Program-made: the position numbers and the translations under genes
The notes under the pieces: model-generated
What the model was told of the DNA's origin: nothing
The model's input: the letters and a program-made list of their open reading frames with translations, nothing else
The model's database searches: none
NCBI RefSeq assembly: GCF_000316645.1
Contig: NC_019684.1
Span: 2,571,501-2,635,500 of the forward strand
Direction: 5' to 3'
DNA: 64,000 bases
Origin: Nostoc sp. PCC 7524
Lineage (GTDB): Bacteria; Cyanobacteriota; Cyanobacteriia; Cyanobacteriales; Nostocaceae
Shown here: in pieces, positions 37,672 to 47,074 of the stretch
How the letters are laid out: every line of letters starts with the position of its first letter
How positions within the stretch are numbered: the stretch's first letter is position 1

Positions 37672-39930
37672 ATGAAAAATTCATATTTCAAGTTTTTTAC
37701 TTCGACATTATTACTTTTAGTGCTATTTGATACTGTTGGTTTGCCCCTCTTATCCCCTGCAATAGCTCAAACTAGCAATTGTCAACAACAAAAACAGCAA
37801 GATGTAGAGCTACAAATTAATCAAGTCATCTCCATAGCTGAACAAAGTATTGCCGAAAGTAAAAATGAGCAAGCTATTACCCAATTTAATCAAGCTATAG
37901 CTATTGCTCTAGCAGCCAATAATCCTACAGTCACCACAAATTTACTTAATCGCCTGATAGATAATGACTTAATTGAGTATTCCCTATTGGGTAGAGCAAT
38001 TAAACAAATAGAACCAAGCCAGAAAAAACAAAGTATCCAATTACTGACATCATTGACACGCTTAACGCAGAGTTTAAATAGTGGTTATAGCTCTATCAAA
38101 ACTAAAACATTTACCAAAATTGCTAATTATTTCCGCATCATTGACGAACCACAACTAGCTTTATCATCCCTCACACAAGCATTAACGGCTAGTCAATTCA
38201 TTAAAGGAGCAGAGTTTCAAACTAAAGCTTTAACTCCCATCGCTCAAGAATACCTTGCTCTGAAACAAACAGCCCCAGCCGAAAAAGTTTTGGCGCAGTC
38301 ACTGCAATTTGCCCAAAAAATAGAAACTCAAAACCCAGTCCGCCGCACTCTGGTATTAGAACCTATTGCTGCTACCTACGCCCAATTAGGTAAAACAGAA
38401 CGAGCTTTACAACTAGCACCTCAAATATCACACGTTTACTATCGTTCTCGGATGTTATTTGAAGTAGTTAAGCACTTAGCTAAAACAAATCAATTAGAAG
38501 CGGCGCAAAAACTAGCACAAAGTTTAGAAACACCAGAGTTTAAAGGTAGGAGTTTAGTAGAAATTGCCCTAGCTGCTGGGAATAAAGGACAAGAAAAGCA
38601 AGCGGCACAAGCATTCGCGGCGGCTTTGCAAGCAGTTAACACTGATAGTAGTGCAGTTTATAATCAAGCACTCCTAATCCAAACTTATGCCAAAGGTGGA
38701 CAGAGAGATGCAGCTTATACAGCAGCACAACCGCTACAAAATATTGAACAAAAAGCTGTGACTTTAGGCATTATCGCTAATGAATATAGTCAAGCTGGAC
38801 AGATACAAAAAGCTGATAGAATTATTACAGAAATTATCCCCTTAATTCAAACACCGCAGGCTTTAGAACCTGTGGGATATTTGCAAAATATCTTATTAAA
38901 TTCCCTGAATGCCAAACAGTATAAACTTGCTTTTGACTTATTAAAGCAGACAAAAAATACTGATTTTATGGGTAGGGATAGTTGGTTTCTCCGAATTGCA
39001 GATGCAGCCATTAAAGAGGGAAAAATCGACCTGACTTTACAGGCGGCTCAAAGTTTAAATCAAGGGGATGTTGAACAGCGCGATCGCCTATTACAAAAGG
39101 TTGGTTATGCCTATGCTAAAAATAAGCAAATAGAACGTGCGATCGCCATCACTCAGCAAATTAGTAATTCTGGTAATTCACCCTATAAAATACAGACATT
39201 AGCATTAATTGCCACTGCATCGGGCAGAACATCCCAAAGCGATAAGCTGCTAACTCAAGCAACTAATGATGCCAGAAAATTAGCACCACAAAAGCGTGCT
39301 TTAGGTTTAACCAGTGTCGCACAGGCATTTTTCCAACTAGAAAATCAGCCCCAAGGCAAAAAGTTATTAGGTGAAGCTATACAATCAGTTTTCACAGAAA
39401 AAGATGCGGGTGTGCGTGATAATAATTTACGCACAATGGCAGAAAATTTGATAGCAGCTAAACAATATACTGCTGCTTTTCAGGTTGCACAAGCTATGTC
39501 TACAGAAACACGAGATTACCAATTACCAGACATTGCCAGACTCATAATTGATCATGGTGGGGAAGCAATTGATATTGCTAATACACTATATAAAACTACC
39601 AAAACTCCAGAAAATAAAACTAGAGGTTTAACTACTATTGCAGAAGCGTATATTCGCGCCCGTAAAATGCAGTCAGCCAGACAAGTTTTAGACTTAGCAT
39701 TTGCCGCCGCCAAAACTATCCCTAACCCAGAATCACGGGTTTTGACTTTTGGCAATCCACCAGATATTACAGTTGTAGATGATGACAGTGATAGAGGTAG
39801 TTCTTTAGAAAGAATTGCTCTGCTCAGAACGCAAACTGGCGATTACAATCAAGCTTTGGTTGTAGCTCAAGCAATTCAGGATAAAAAAATTCGAGAGCGA
39901 CTAATGCAACAACTCATCTGTTATAAATAG
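37672..39930 (+). CDS. Exported helical-repeat (TPR-like) protein
   Basis: 752 residues. Signal peptide MKNSYFKFFTSTLLLLVLF with cleavage near AIAQ-TS. The mature protein is almost entirely helical repeats of about 33-36 residues rich in Ala, Gln and Leu (QKLAQSLETPEFKGRSLVEIALA, ALQAVNTDSSAVYNQALLIQTYAKGGQRDAAYTAAQPL), resembling TPR or HEAT-like solenoids. About 16-18 repeats are likely. No catalytic motif seen. Probably a periplasmic or surface scaffold. It is convergent with the glycosyltransferase cluster and not part of it. Confidence 0.75.
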   Translation: MKNSYFKFFTSTLLLLVLFDTVGLPLLSPAIAQTSNCQQQKQQDVELQINQVISIAEQSIAESKNEQAITQFNQAIAIALAANNPTVTTNLLNRLIDNDLIEYSLLGRAIKQIEPSQKKQSIQLLTSLTRLTQSLNSGYSSIKTKTFTKIANYFRIIDEPQLALSSLTQALTASQFIKGAEFQTKALTPIAQEYLALKQTAPAEKVLAQSLQFAQKIETQNPVRRTLVLEPIAATYAQLGKTERALQLAPQISHVYYRSRMLFEVVKHLAKTNQLEAAQKLAQSLETPEFKGRSLVEIALAAGNKGQEKQAAQAFAAALQAVNTDSSAVYNQALLIQTYAKGGQRDAAYTAAQPLQNIEQKAVTLGIIANEYSQAGQIQKADRIITEIIPLIQTPQALEPVGYLQNILLNSLNAKQYKLAFDLLKQTKNTDFMGRDSWFLRIADAAIKEGKIDLTLQAAQSLNQGDVEQRDRLLQKVGYAYAKNKQIERAIAITQQISNSGNSPYKIQTLALIATASGRTSQSDKLLTQATNDARKLAPQKRALGLTSVAQAFFQLENQPQGKKLLGEAIQSVFTEKDAGVRDNNLRTMAENLIAAKQYTAAFQVAQAMSTETRDYQLPDIARLIIDHGGEAIDIANTLYKTTKTPENKTRGLTTIAEAYIRARKMQSARQVLDLAFAAAKTIPNPESRVLTFGNPPDITVVDDDSDRGSSLERIALLRTQTGDYNQALVVAQAIQDKKIRERLMQQLICYK

Positions 39931-39975
39931 AAGATATTCCCGATGAAACAGGTTTAGGAATTAGGGGCTAGAGGC

Positions 39976-40968
39976 TTATGATGTGATTTCTAGTTTTGTT
40001 TTTGGAGAAGATAGACTAGAATTCACAAACTTTTTGACGAACAAGATACTACAGGCAACACGTTCAGTTTGTCGAAAGCCTAAAATATCTTGCACTAGCC
40101 TATAAAATTTTCTCTTACTATTAGCTTTGAAATCTGGAAACATTACCAAAGCCTCTTCTAAAAACATGATGTATTGGGTATATTCCAAGAACAAAGCTTC
40201 TCTAGCCAGTTCAAAATACGACGTAGCTAAAGCCTGACGATAAGCTTGAGAAAGTTGGTTTCTCTCCAACAATTGCTGCTCTACTTTCTTTAATACTAAA
40301 TGGTGGTTTGTTAACCAACGACTTTTAGAAGCAGTCGAAACTGTCACAGAACCGTACCTTCTATAGATAGCATGACATCCGGGTTGATATACAACTCTAG
40401 CTCCAGCCATCACCACTGAGAGAAAAAAATCTCTATCTTGGGCTGCTGATAAATTTTCATCCCATCCCCCACTTTTTTCTACTGCGCTTCTCCTATACAT
40501 TAAAGCAGCCAAAGCCACCCACCAATTAGCTAGTAAAGCCGCTAAAATATCTGCTTGCGGTTGCGAAACTTCTATCTTCTCTAACAAACTCGAACCATTA
40601 GCTAAGTGTCGCTGATGTCTCCAATCTCCATAAATAACATCTGCACCTGTGGTTTCTAAACAACTGACTTGTCGTTCTATCTTTTCGGGTAAAATATAAT
40701 CATCTGCATCTAAGTATTGAATATATTCTCCATCAGATAAATCAAAGCCGTGATTACGAGCGTAATTACCTCCTTGATGGGGGAAACTCCGCCAGATAAT
40801 TTGATCACCGTAGCTTTTGATAATTTCTAAGGAATTATCTGTAGAACCATCATCAACTACAATGATTTCAATATTAGAATATGTTTGTTTTAAGCAGCTA
40901 TCAATTGCTTCTGACACCCACTTTTCCGCATTAAAACATGGTATAATTACAGAAACTTTTTTGAGCAT
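39976..40968 (-). CDS. Family 2 glycosyltransferase
   Basis: 330 residues from the ATG at 40968 (MLKKVSVIIPCFN); the longer frame from 41031 is read through non-conserved sequence. GT-A fold: VSVIIPCFNAEKWV, EIIVVDDGSTDNS, and the metal-binding DADD in YIQYLDADDYILPEKI. The acceptor-side region holds GGWDENLSAAQDRDFFL. It adds a sugar from a nucleotide-sugar donor to an unknown acceptor. It is the last gene of the minus-strand polysaccharide cluster. Confidence 0.9.
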   Translation of the reverse strand: MLKKVSVIIPCFNAEKWVSEAIDSCLKQTYSNIEIIVVDDGSTDNSLEIIKSYGDQIIWRSFPHQGGNYARNHGFDLSDGEYIQYLDADDYILPEKIERQVSCLETTGADVIYGDWRHQRHLANGSSLLEKIEVSQPQADILAALLANWWVALAALMYRRSAVEKSGGWDENLSAAQDRDFFLSVVMAGARVVYQPGCHAIYRRYGSVTVSTASKSRWLTNHHLVLKKVEQQLLERNQLSQAYRQALATSYFELAREALFLEYTQYIMFLEEALVMFPDFKANSKRKFYRLVQDILGFRQTERVACSILFVKKFVNSSLSSPKTKLEITS

Positions 40969-41092
40969 ATAGAGTAATCCTAAATAGGGGATAGGTGATA
41001 GGGGACAAGAAAGCGATAAATCATCCCGCAATTATGCAGCGCCAGCGCAAGCTACGCCAACAAAAATCAAATATGATTCCTCTATGTAATTA

Positions 41093-41983
41093 CTAATTCC
41101 GAATTAAGAGTTTGATTCCCGATTGATAAAATCTAGTAGCAATGCGAGGAACTATGTTTAGTGGATCTATTTGCATAGCCCAACATAAATTGGAGAAAGC
41201 TTCTCGTTTTAGACCCATTTCGTAACATTTGCGGGCGTGTTCATAGACAAACTTCGCAAACATTTGCGGATGGACTTGAAAAAGTGATTTATGTTTATTC
41301 ACTAGGCGTAAAAAGCTTTCTTGGCGAAGCATGGGATTGCGTGAAACTCTTTGCCCCTCGTGGTTAGATAACTGGTAGGTAATGATGGGTAGACCTATAA
41401 TTGAGCAAGCGGGGTTAAGTCTTAAAAATAATTCTGAATGAACACGCGATCGCATATCATCATCCCAACCCCCAATTTTTTGCAGTACCTCACGCTCAAC
41501 TACTAAGGTTTGCTTGGTATTGTAAGATTTTCCGGGTTCGAGTTCTTCCAGAAAGAAATGTGCGCCTTTTGGACGGAGTGGTGGTGGTAAACGCTTACTT
41601 AAAACCTGACTTTGGGAGTTGACTTCTTCTAAACCGGAGATGACTGCCACAGGTGCAGGTAAGGATGTTTGCGATAACGCCTCTAATGATACCTCTGCCA
41701 TATGGGGCAGTAGGCGATCGTCATCATCAAGAAATGTTACCCATCGTCCAAGGGCGGCTTCTAGTCCAACGTTACGAGTTCCCGCACCACCATGAGGCTG
41801 CGATAGGCGAATCAGCCGTAATTTAGGATGACTGGGTAAATCTATCGGCTGAGTGGAAGCATCATCAACCACAATCACTTCCAAATCTGCCATAGTTTGC
41901 TCTAGCGCACTTTTCACAGCTTGAGTTACTAGGTGGGGTCGGTTGTGAGTAGGAATAATGATGCTGAGTAGAGGCTTACTCAT
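41093..41983 (-). CDS. Family 2 glycosyltransferase
   Basis: 296 residues from the ATG at 41983 (MSKPLLSIIIPTHNRP); a TTG two codons upstream is less likely. GT-A core: SIIIPTHNRPHLV, VIVVDDAST, and the metal site DDDD in WVTFLDDDDRLLP. The C-terminal part has GGWDDDMRSRVHSELFLRL. It follows the ABC ATPase gene by 15 bases, so the two are co-transcribed. Probable role in building the glycan exported by that transporter. Confidence 0.9.
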   Translation of the reverse strand: MSKPLLSIIIPTHNRPHLVTQAVKSALEQTMADLEVIVVDDASTQPIDLPSHPKLRLIRLSQPHGGAGTRNVGLEAALGRWVTFLDDDDRLLPHMAEVSLEALSQTSLPAPVAVISGLEEVNSQSQVLSKRLPPPLRPKGAHFFLEELEPGKSYNTKQTLVVEREVLQKIGGWDDDMRSRVHSELFLRLNPACSIIGLPIITYQLSNHEGQRVSRNPMLRQESFLRLVNKHKSLFQVHPQMFAKFVYEHARKCYEMGLKREAFSNLCWAMQIDPLNIVPRIATRFYQSGIKLLIRN

Positions 41984-41998
41984 TTGCAATACCTGAAT

Positions 41999-43276
41999 TT
42001 ATTGATGAATCACTTGCCAATTACGTGGCTGATAAAATAAACATCTACTGATAGTTTTATTAGTCTTCACAGTAAATCGAAAGGATTCAACAATATCAAA
42101 AGATTTTACACCTCTTCTGATATATATTTTGGCACTATATACACCAGGAGCAAAAGAGCAGTATGGCATATACATACGGATTTCTGATTTTCCTGGTAGG
42201 ATAGTTAAATCCTCGCGATCGCAGTTAGAGGTTATATACTGAACCAGTCCATTTTCTCCTGATAAAGCTGTTACCAATAAGCCTAAATTTGCTTGGTCAA
42301 TTTTTTCATAAGATTTGCATTCCACACATAAATAAGCAGGTTCACCAGCCAGTGGTGCTTCTAGTAAATTGCCCTGCTCATCTCTAAAAAATACAGAGGT
42401 GATATCTAATCCTAAACTTTCAGACTCTGGCTTTTCAGGTAAAATCAGTCTTCCCAAAGCAATTTCCGTACCACTTAAACATAGGTCTTCTTCATATTTA
42501 CGAATTACTATTTCTGTTTCACCAGATGTAATTAATTCACCTTTTGATAAATAAATTGATGAATTACAAACGTTAAGAATGCTATGGGAGTTGTGAGAAA
42601 CTAAAATAAAAGCTGTGCCTTTCTCCCGTAGTTCTGCTAACTTTCTATGGCACTTCATTTTAAATTTGATATCACCTACCGCTAGCACTTCATCAATTAA
42701 TAAAATATCTGGTTCTACATGAACCGCACAAGCAAAACCCAGTCTCGCTGCCATTCCAGAACTATAGGTTTGTACAGGCGCATCAATAGCATTACCAATC
42801 TCAGAAAAATCTATAACTTCTTGAAATCTCTCTTTGATTTTTTTTGTAGATAGACCGAGAATTGCCATATTGGCATAAATGTTTTCTCGTCCTGTCAAAA
42901 TAGGATTAAATCCTGCCCCTAAAGCAATTAATGGCGCTACCCTACCTCTAACTTTCACACAGCCAGTATCAGGTTTAATCAAACCACTAATGATGCGGAG
43001 CAATGTACTTTTACCAGCACCATTTGAACCCACTAAACCAAGAGCTTCTCCCCGTTTAAGTTGAAAGCTGACATCTTTAAGCGCCCAAAATTCTTTGTAG
43101 CGCAAAGTATCACTTTTCCTTCTAGCTCCTAATAACTCGGTGGCAATATCTTGCACACCATATAATAAAGACTGCTTTAAATTTCTACAAAACTTTTTAG
43201 AAACATGATCAACTGAAATTACTACTTCAGCATCTCTCGGTTGGACAGAAATTTTTTGTTCTATTAATTCAGTCAT
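41999..43276 (-). CDS. Polysaccharide export ABC transporter ATPase with C-terminal glycan-binding domain
   Basis: 425 residues. N-terminal ATPase (residues ~1-250): Walker A GSNGAGKSTLL, signature YSSGMAARLGFA, Walker B ILLIDEVLAVGD. The C-terminal ~170 residues form a beta-rich domain of the Wzt-C type (FRDEQGNLLEAPLAGEPAYLCVE, SFAPGVYSAKIYIRRG). In Wzt transporters this domain recognises the finished O-polysaccharide cap before export. The ATG is two bases after the stop of the permease gene, indicating translational coupling. Confidence 0.9.
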   Translation of the reverse strand: MTELIEQKISVQPRDAEVVISVDHVSKKFCRNLKQSLLYGVQDIATELLGARRKSDTLRYKEFWALKDVSFQLKRGEALGLVGSNGAGKSTLLRIISGLIKPDTGCVKVRGRVAPLIALGAGFNPILTGRENIYANMAILGLSTKKIKERFQEVIDFSEIGNAIDAPVQTYSSGMAARLGFACAVHVEPDILLIDEVLAVGDIKFKMKCHRKLAELREKGTAFILVSHNSHSILNVCNSSIYLSKGELITSGETEIVIRKYEEDLCLSGTEIALGRLILPEKPESESLGLDITSVFFRDEQGNLLEAPLAGEPAYLCVECKSYEKIDQANLGLLVTALSGENGLVQYITSNCDREDLTILPGKSEIRMYMPYCSFAPGVYSAKIYIRRGVKSFDIVESFRFTVKTNKTISRCLFYQPRNWQVIHQ

Positions 43277-43278
43277 TA

Positions 43279-44151
43279 TTATGAACTTACTCTCTCAACC
43301 ACAAAAGGCATAGCTAGACGGAATACAATCCAGGTTAGTAGCAATCCTACCAGAGTAATTGCACTCACAAGCCAAAATCCAAGAGGTTCTGATACAGCAC
43401 CTGTCGTAGCTAAATCTCGTACTGTTACTAATAAAGGTGTAACCGGATTCAACCTCACTAATAACCCAAAGGTTCCCTCGGTGGGAACTGGATAAATTAC
43501 AGGCGTAAGAAATAACCAAAATCCTGTAATCAAACTTAGTCCTCTGGAAACATCTTGATATAACACCCCCAAAGGAGCTAATAAAATCCCAATAAATGTT
43601 CCTAGCAAGACTAAATGAATTAATGGCACTGGCGTTAAAATTACTGTCCAACTAACGGGAATGCGAAACCAAATAAACAATCCCACTATTAAAATTAGCT
43701 TGACCCCAAAATTAAAAAATACTTCTCCGACTTTTGCCAAAATTAATGCTTCCCGTGGAAAGTTTACCCTAGCTAACATGATTTTGGCTACTGTCACCGC
43801 TTGTACTGGCCCATTTAAAGCTTCCACAAAGGTCTGCCATAATGCAGTGCTAAACATAACATAAGCTGGATAGGGTAAATCGGTTTTTCCCACATTAATG
43901 ACTTGAGCATCATTAGCAAGGGTAAAACTAGCAGCCATCACAATTGGCGGTAAAAAAGCCCAAACTATACCTAAAAAGGATTGTCGATATTGGGCGCTGA
44001 TATCTCGCACCATCAACCGCCAAGCTAGTTCACGGGATGCTAGCAAGTCTCGCCACATTTGCCGCAGTAAGCTGAGGGGATTTCTCAGTTGACTTTCAGG
44101 TGTATAAATAATTTCAGGTAGTTGAGCGTTAAGTCTGTGATTTTGCTTCAA
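43279..44151 (-). CDS. Polysaccharide export ABC-2 permease (Wzm/TagG type)
   Basis: 290 residues with six membrane helices and the N-terminal amphipathic region typical of ABC-2 exporters (LLASRELAWRLMVRDISAQYRQSFLG, GIVWAFLPPIVMA). FLTPVIYPVPTEG and RLNPVTPLLVTVRDLA are characteristic. The frame begins with TTG (KQNHRLN), so the start is uncertain. Forms a heterotetramer with the ATPase at 41999. Confidence 0.9.
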   Translation of the reverse strand: MKQNHRLNAQLPEIIYTPESQLRNPLSLLRQMWRDLLASRELAWRLMVRDISAQYRQSFLGIVWAFLPPIVMAASFTLANDAQVINVGKTDLPYPAYVMFSTALWQTFVEALNGPVQAVTVAKIMLARVNFPREALILAKVGEVFFNFGVKLILIVGLFIWFRIPVSWTVILTPVPLIHLVLLGTFIGILLAPLGVLYQDVSRGLSLITGFWLFLTPVIYPVPTEGTFGLLVRLNPVTPLLVTVRDLATTGAVSEPLGFWLVSAITLVGLLLTWIVFRLAMPFVVERVSS

Positions 44152-44176
44152 GATTTCTCACCCTTTGTCTAAATAG

Positions 44177-44201
44177 TGGGGATTGGAGATTGGGGACTAG
44201 G
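44177..44201. repeat. G-rich heptamer-type repeat
   Basis: ggggattggagattggggac, between the permease gene and the glycosyltransferase gene at 44239. Confidence 0.75.
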
Positions 44202-44238
44202 AAAATTTCCCTTGTCTCCCCTGCTTCCTCTAATCACC

Positions 44239-45264
44239 CTAATTCATCCCACCGTTCTGCAACGCTGTTTGTGAGTAGCGGCTGGTAATGTAACGGTTAG
44301 CTATCTTATCTATCATCTGTAAAATTTTCTTCACCACCCGTGAGCCAAATTTGCCGATGGGCAATTTACCCACTAGGGGATTGATAATTGCCATGTGTCG
44401 CCGCCATCCTAAGCGTTTGTATTTATTCTGAAAGTATTCGTCTTCGGTGAGGTTCCACTTTTCGCGTAAGCGTTTGAGGCTGGCTAGTTCCCAAGCATCG
44501 CTCCAACGCAGCATATAGTAATGGATATCTGATGCTTCTAATGGTTTGCCTGTGACATAAGTCATTAAAGATTCTGGTTCTAGATAAATACTACCACCAG
44601 CCTCAGCAACCAAAATACACAAATCAACGTGTTCTTTGGTGTTGAGCAGTGCTTCATCCAACAGACCAATTTGTTGAAATATCTCTGTGCGTACCATCAT
44701 GCAGTGAAACTCTGCTAGACCAGTTTGTTGGCGTTGTAACTGAGGTCTGACATCTGTAACTTTCCGTCCTTGTTTATAAATTTTCTCAATCATCCGCTTT
44801 CTGATGGTTTCGCCTTTAGTCTCCACCTTGATTCCCGATTCTCCGCCTGCACAATGTACTTCTGCGTGCAGAGGTGTACCCTGACAGATGAGGGGACTAA
44901 CTATAGTTGCGTCAGTTGCTTCTGCACACTCAACTAAAGGCTTGAGCCAACCAGGGGTAACTATCACGTCATTATCAATAAAAACAACATATTTGCTGGT
45001 GACATGACGCAAACCAAGGTTACGCGCATGGTTAGGGGAAAGATAATAATCCGTGCGAATCAGTTGAAATTGCTTTTCTTGTGCTTGGATGGCTAAATAA
45101 TCTTTGATGTGAATGGGAGAACCGCCATCTATATAAATTAATTTAAAAGGATAATCTGTATGCTCATAAATACTTTCTAGGGCTTCACGGGTGCAACTAA
45201 AACGTTCTCTAGGAGAAACAATAATGGTAATATCCGGTTTAGCGATCGCAGATGAATCGATCAT
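44239..45264 (-). CDS. Family 2 glycosyltransferase
   Basis: 341 residues. GT-A motifs: DITIIVSPRERFSCTREAL, FKLIYIDGGSP, HARNLGLRHVTSKYVVFIDNDVIVTPGW (metal site DND). It is related to rhamnosyl- or N-acetylhexosaminyl-type GT2 enzymes, but the donor cannot be assigned. The C-terminal ~100 residues are helical and basic, perhaps membrane-associated. It is in the middle of the polysaccharide cluster. Confidence 0.88.
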   Translation of the reverse strand: MIDSSAIAKPDITIIVSPRERFSCTREALESIYEHTDYPFKLIYIDGGSPIHIKDYLAIQAQEKQFQLIRTDYYLSPNHARNLGLRHVTSKYVVFIDNDVIVTPGWLKPLVECAEATDATIVSPLICQGTPLHAEVHCAGGESGIKVETKGETIRKRMIEKIYKQGRKVTDVRPQLQRQQTGLAEFHCMMVRTEIFQQIGLLDEALLNTKEHVDLCILVAEAGGSIYLEPESLMTYVTGKPLEASDIHYYMLRWSDAWELASLKRLREKWNLTEDEYFQNKYKRLGWRRHMAIINPLVGKLPIGKFGSRVVKKILQMIDKIANRYITSRYSQTALQNGGMN

Positions 45265-45344
45265 ATTAATTAATATCCTTTCGTTATCTTAATTTGAATG
45301 TGTTTGTAGCTCAATAAAATAAGAGCTAAATAATTTTGGAGAGT

Positions 45345-46649
45345 TTATTTCATTCCTTGGTACTGCATACTAACGGCTGGAGCTAAGGCTGGCTTTTGGG
45401 GTGCTAAATTATGGTTAAGAACTTGGCGATAAATCTTCACTAGCTCATCATTCAGCTTGTTGATATCGTAGTTTGTTTCTACATAATTTCGACCAGCATG
45501 ACCCATTGCAGACCAAACTTCTGGATGTTCAATCAAATAAGTCAATTTTTCAGCAATAGCATGAGCGTCTCGCTCTGGCACTACAAAACCAGAAACACCA
45601 TCTTTGACTAATTCAGGAATGCCACCATGAGCCGTAGCAATCACTGGTAAACCCATGAGCATTGCTTCTTTTAAAGTATTAACTGGTGCATCTTGGTTGC
45701 CATCTTTAGCTGTCACACTAGGAGCGATAAAAATATCGGTTTGCTCAAGTATTTTGATAATTTCTGTCTGGTTTTTCCATCCTAGTAAATTAACTTTATA
45801 ATTAAGATTTAATGACTGGATAAGTTGCAGTAAATTTTCCTTTAATTCGCCATCTCCAATAATGTTATATTCAATATTCTCATAAATTCTACTTACTTGA
45901 GCAACAGCCCGGATTCCATATTCTATGCCTTTTTTTTCAATGAGACGACCAGTGGTAGCAATACGGATTTTACCTTTAGCATCAGGATTTCTTTGCTGAT
46001 AAGGAAAACGACTACAATCTATACCTGAACCATGCACTACAACTTTTTGGGCATCACAGCCTAGTTTGATCGCTCTTTTTTGAAAAAATTCACAGTTTGT
46101 CAAAAAGAAATCTCCTTGAGCAAATAAAGATTTATAAACATTTTCTCCACGCTGCTGTACAAATAAGCTGATATCATAACCACGGAAGGAAGTGATTAAC
46201 TTGCCTTTAATTGCATTCATATCACGCAGCATCATGCCTAATAAGCCAAATGTGCCAAACTGACAGTGAATAATGTCATACTTTGGAGATTCTAAAAGGC
46301 GGATGGCTAAGTATAGCAACCGTAGGGAAATAGCTGATCTACCATATTTGAAAAAATTGAGCGATCGCAATAACACTAAAGGGGATTTGTGAATATTCGT
46401 AATTATTAATCCTACAGCTTTAATCAATCGCCACAAATAGTTCTCTGGAATTCCTGGCTCATTGTGAGTGAACTGAAGCAACTGATACTTTTCTACATCT
46501 GGATGTACTTTCACATTATTATTCAGATTGCAATTATCAGTACCATAAATATCTACTTCATGTCCCCTTTCAATCAAACCTATAATTTGATTTACAATAA
46601 ATGTTTCTGATAGAACAGGGAAACTTCCTACTATGAAGGCAATTTTCAT
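45345..46649 (-). CDS. Family 4 glycosyltransferase
   Basis: 434 residues from the ATG at 46649 (MKIAFIVGSFPVLSET); a GTG at 46661 is possible. GT-B fold: N-terminal acceptor domain, then the donor domain with IRIATTGRLIEKKGIEYGIRAV, APSVTAKDGNQDAPVNTLKEAMLMGLPVIATAHGGIPELV (the E-x7-E region). Retaining sugar transferase, possibly an early step on the lipid-linked glycan. First gene of the cluster. Confidence 0.9.
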   Translation of the reverse strand: MKIAFIVGSFPVLSETFIVNQIIGLIERGHEVDIYGTDNCNLNNNVKVHPDVEKYQLLQFTHNEPGIPENYLWRLIKAVGLIITNIHKSPLVLLRSLNFFKYGRSAISLRLLYLAIRLLESPKYDIIHCQFGTFGLLGMMLRDMNAIKGKLITSFRGYDISLFVQQRGENVYKSLFAQGDFFLTNCEFFQKRAIKLGCDAQKVVVHGSGIDCSRFPYQQRNPDAKGKIRIATTGRLIEKKGIEYGIRAVAQVSRIYENIEYNIIGDGELKENLLQLIQSLNLNYKVNLLGWKNQTEIIKILEQTDIFIAPSVTAKDGNQDAPVNTLKEAMLMGLPVIATAHGGIPELVKDGVSGFVVPERDAHAIAEKLTYLIEHPEVWSAMGHAGRNYVETNYDINKLNDELVKIYRQVLNHNLAPQKPALAPAVSMQYQGMK

Positions 46650-47074
46650 GATAAATCTCACTATTCAGAGTGTTTTTCAAGCTTAATCTATATACTAATT
46701 GCCAGCAATTGATATGTTTTCCTATCTTTATTTAAAGAGTTAAGCAACATGAGTGATCATATATTAAAAAATAATATTTATCAAGTAAAAAAAGAATAAT
46801 GTTTCTCTAGATAGATTTTAATATTTCTGCCAAAATCGTCCTGATCAGCGATAAATCAATCTATGATTTGACATGAACAACTTCTCGGTTTTGAATGCGG
46901 ATCAAATGCTGAGAAACCTTTGTTCATGATAAACAAAAATAGAATTTATGTAACTTTACAAACAAAGGTTAAATAAAGATTATGTATAAAATAATTTTGG
47001 GTTAAAATTGATGCAATAATGAATATACTTTTAAAAAGTTAAAATTAGTCATAGTAGTAACTCTGCTAGGGTAA
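46650..47074. other. Divergent promoter region
   Basis: 425 AT-rich bases between the polysaccharide cluster (minus) and cruP (plus), containing both promoters. No gene, repeat or clear operator is seen. Confidence 0.5.
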
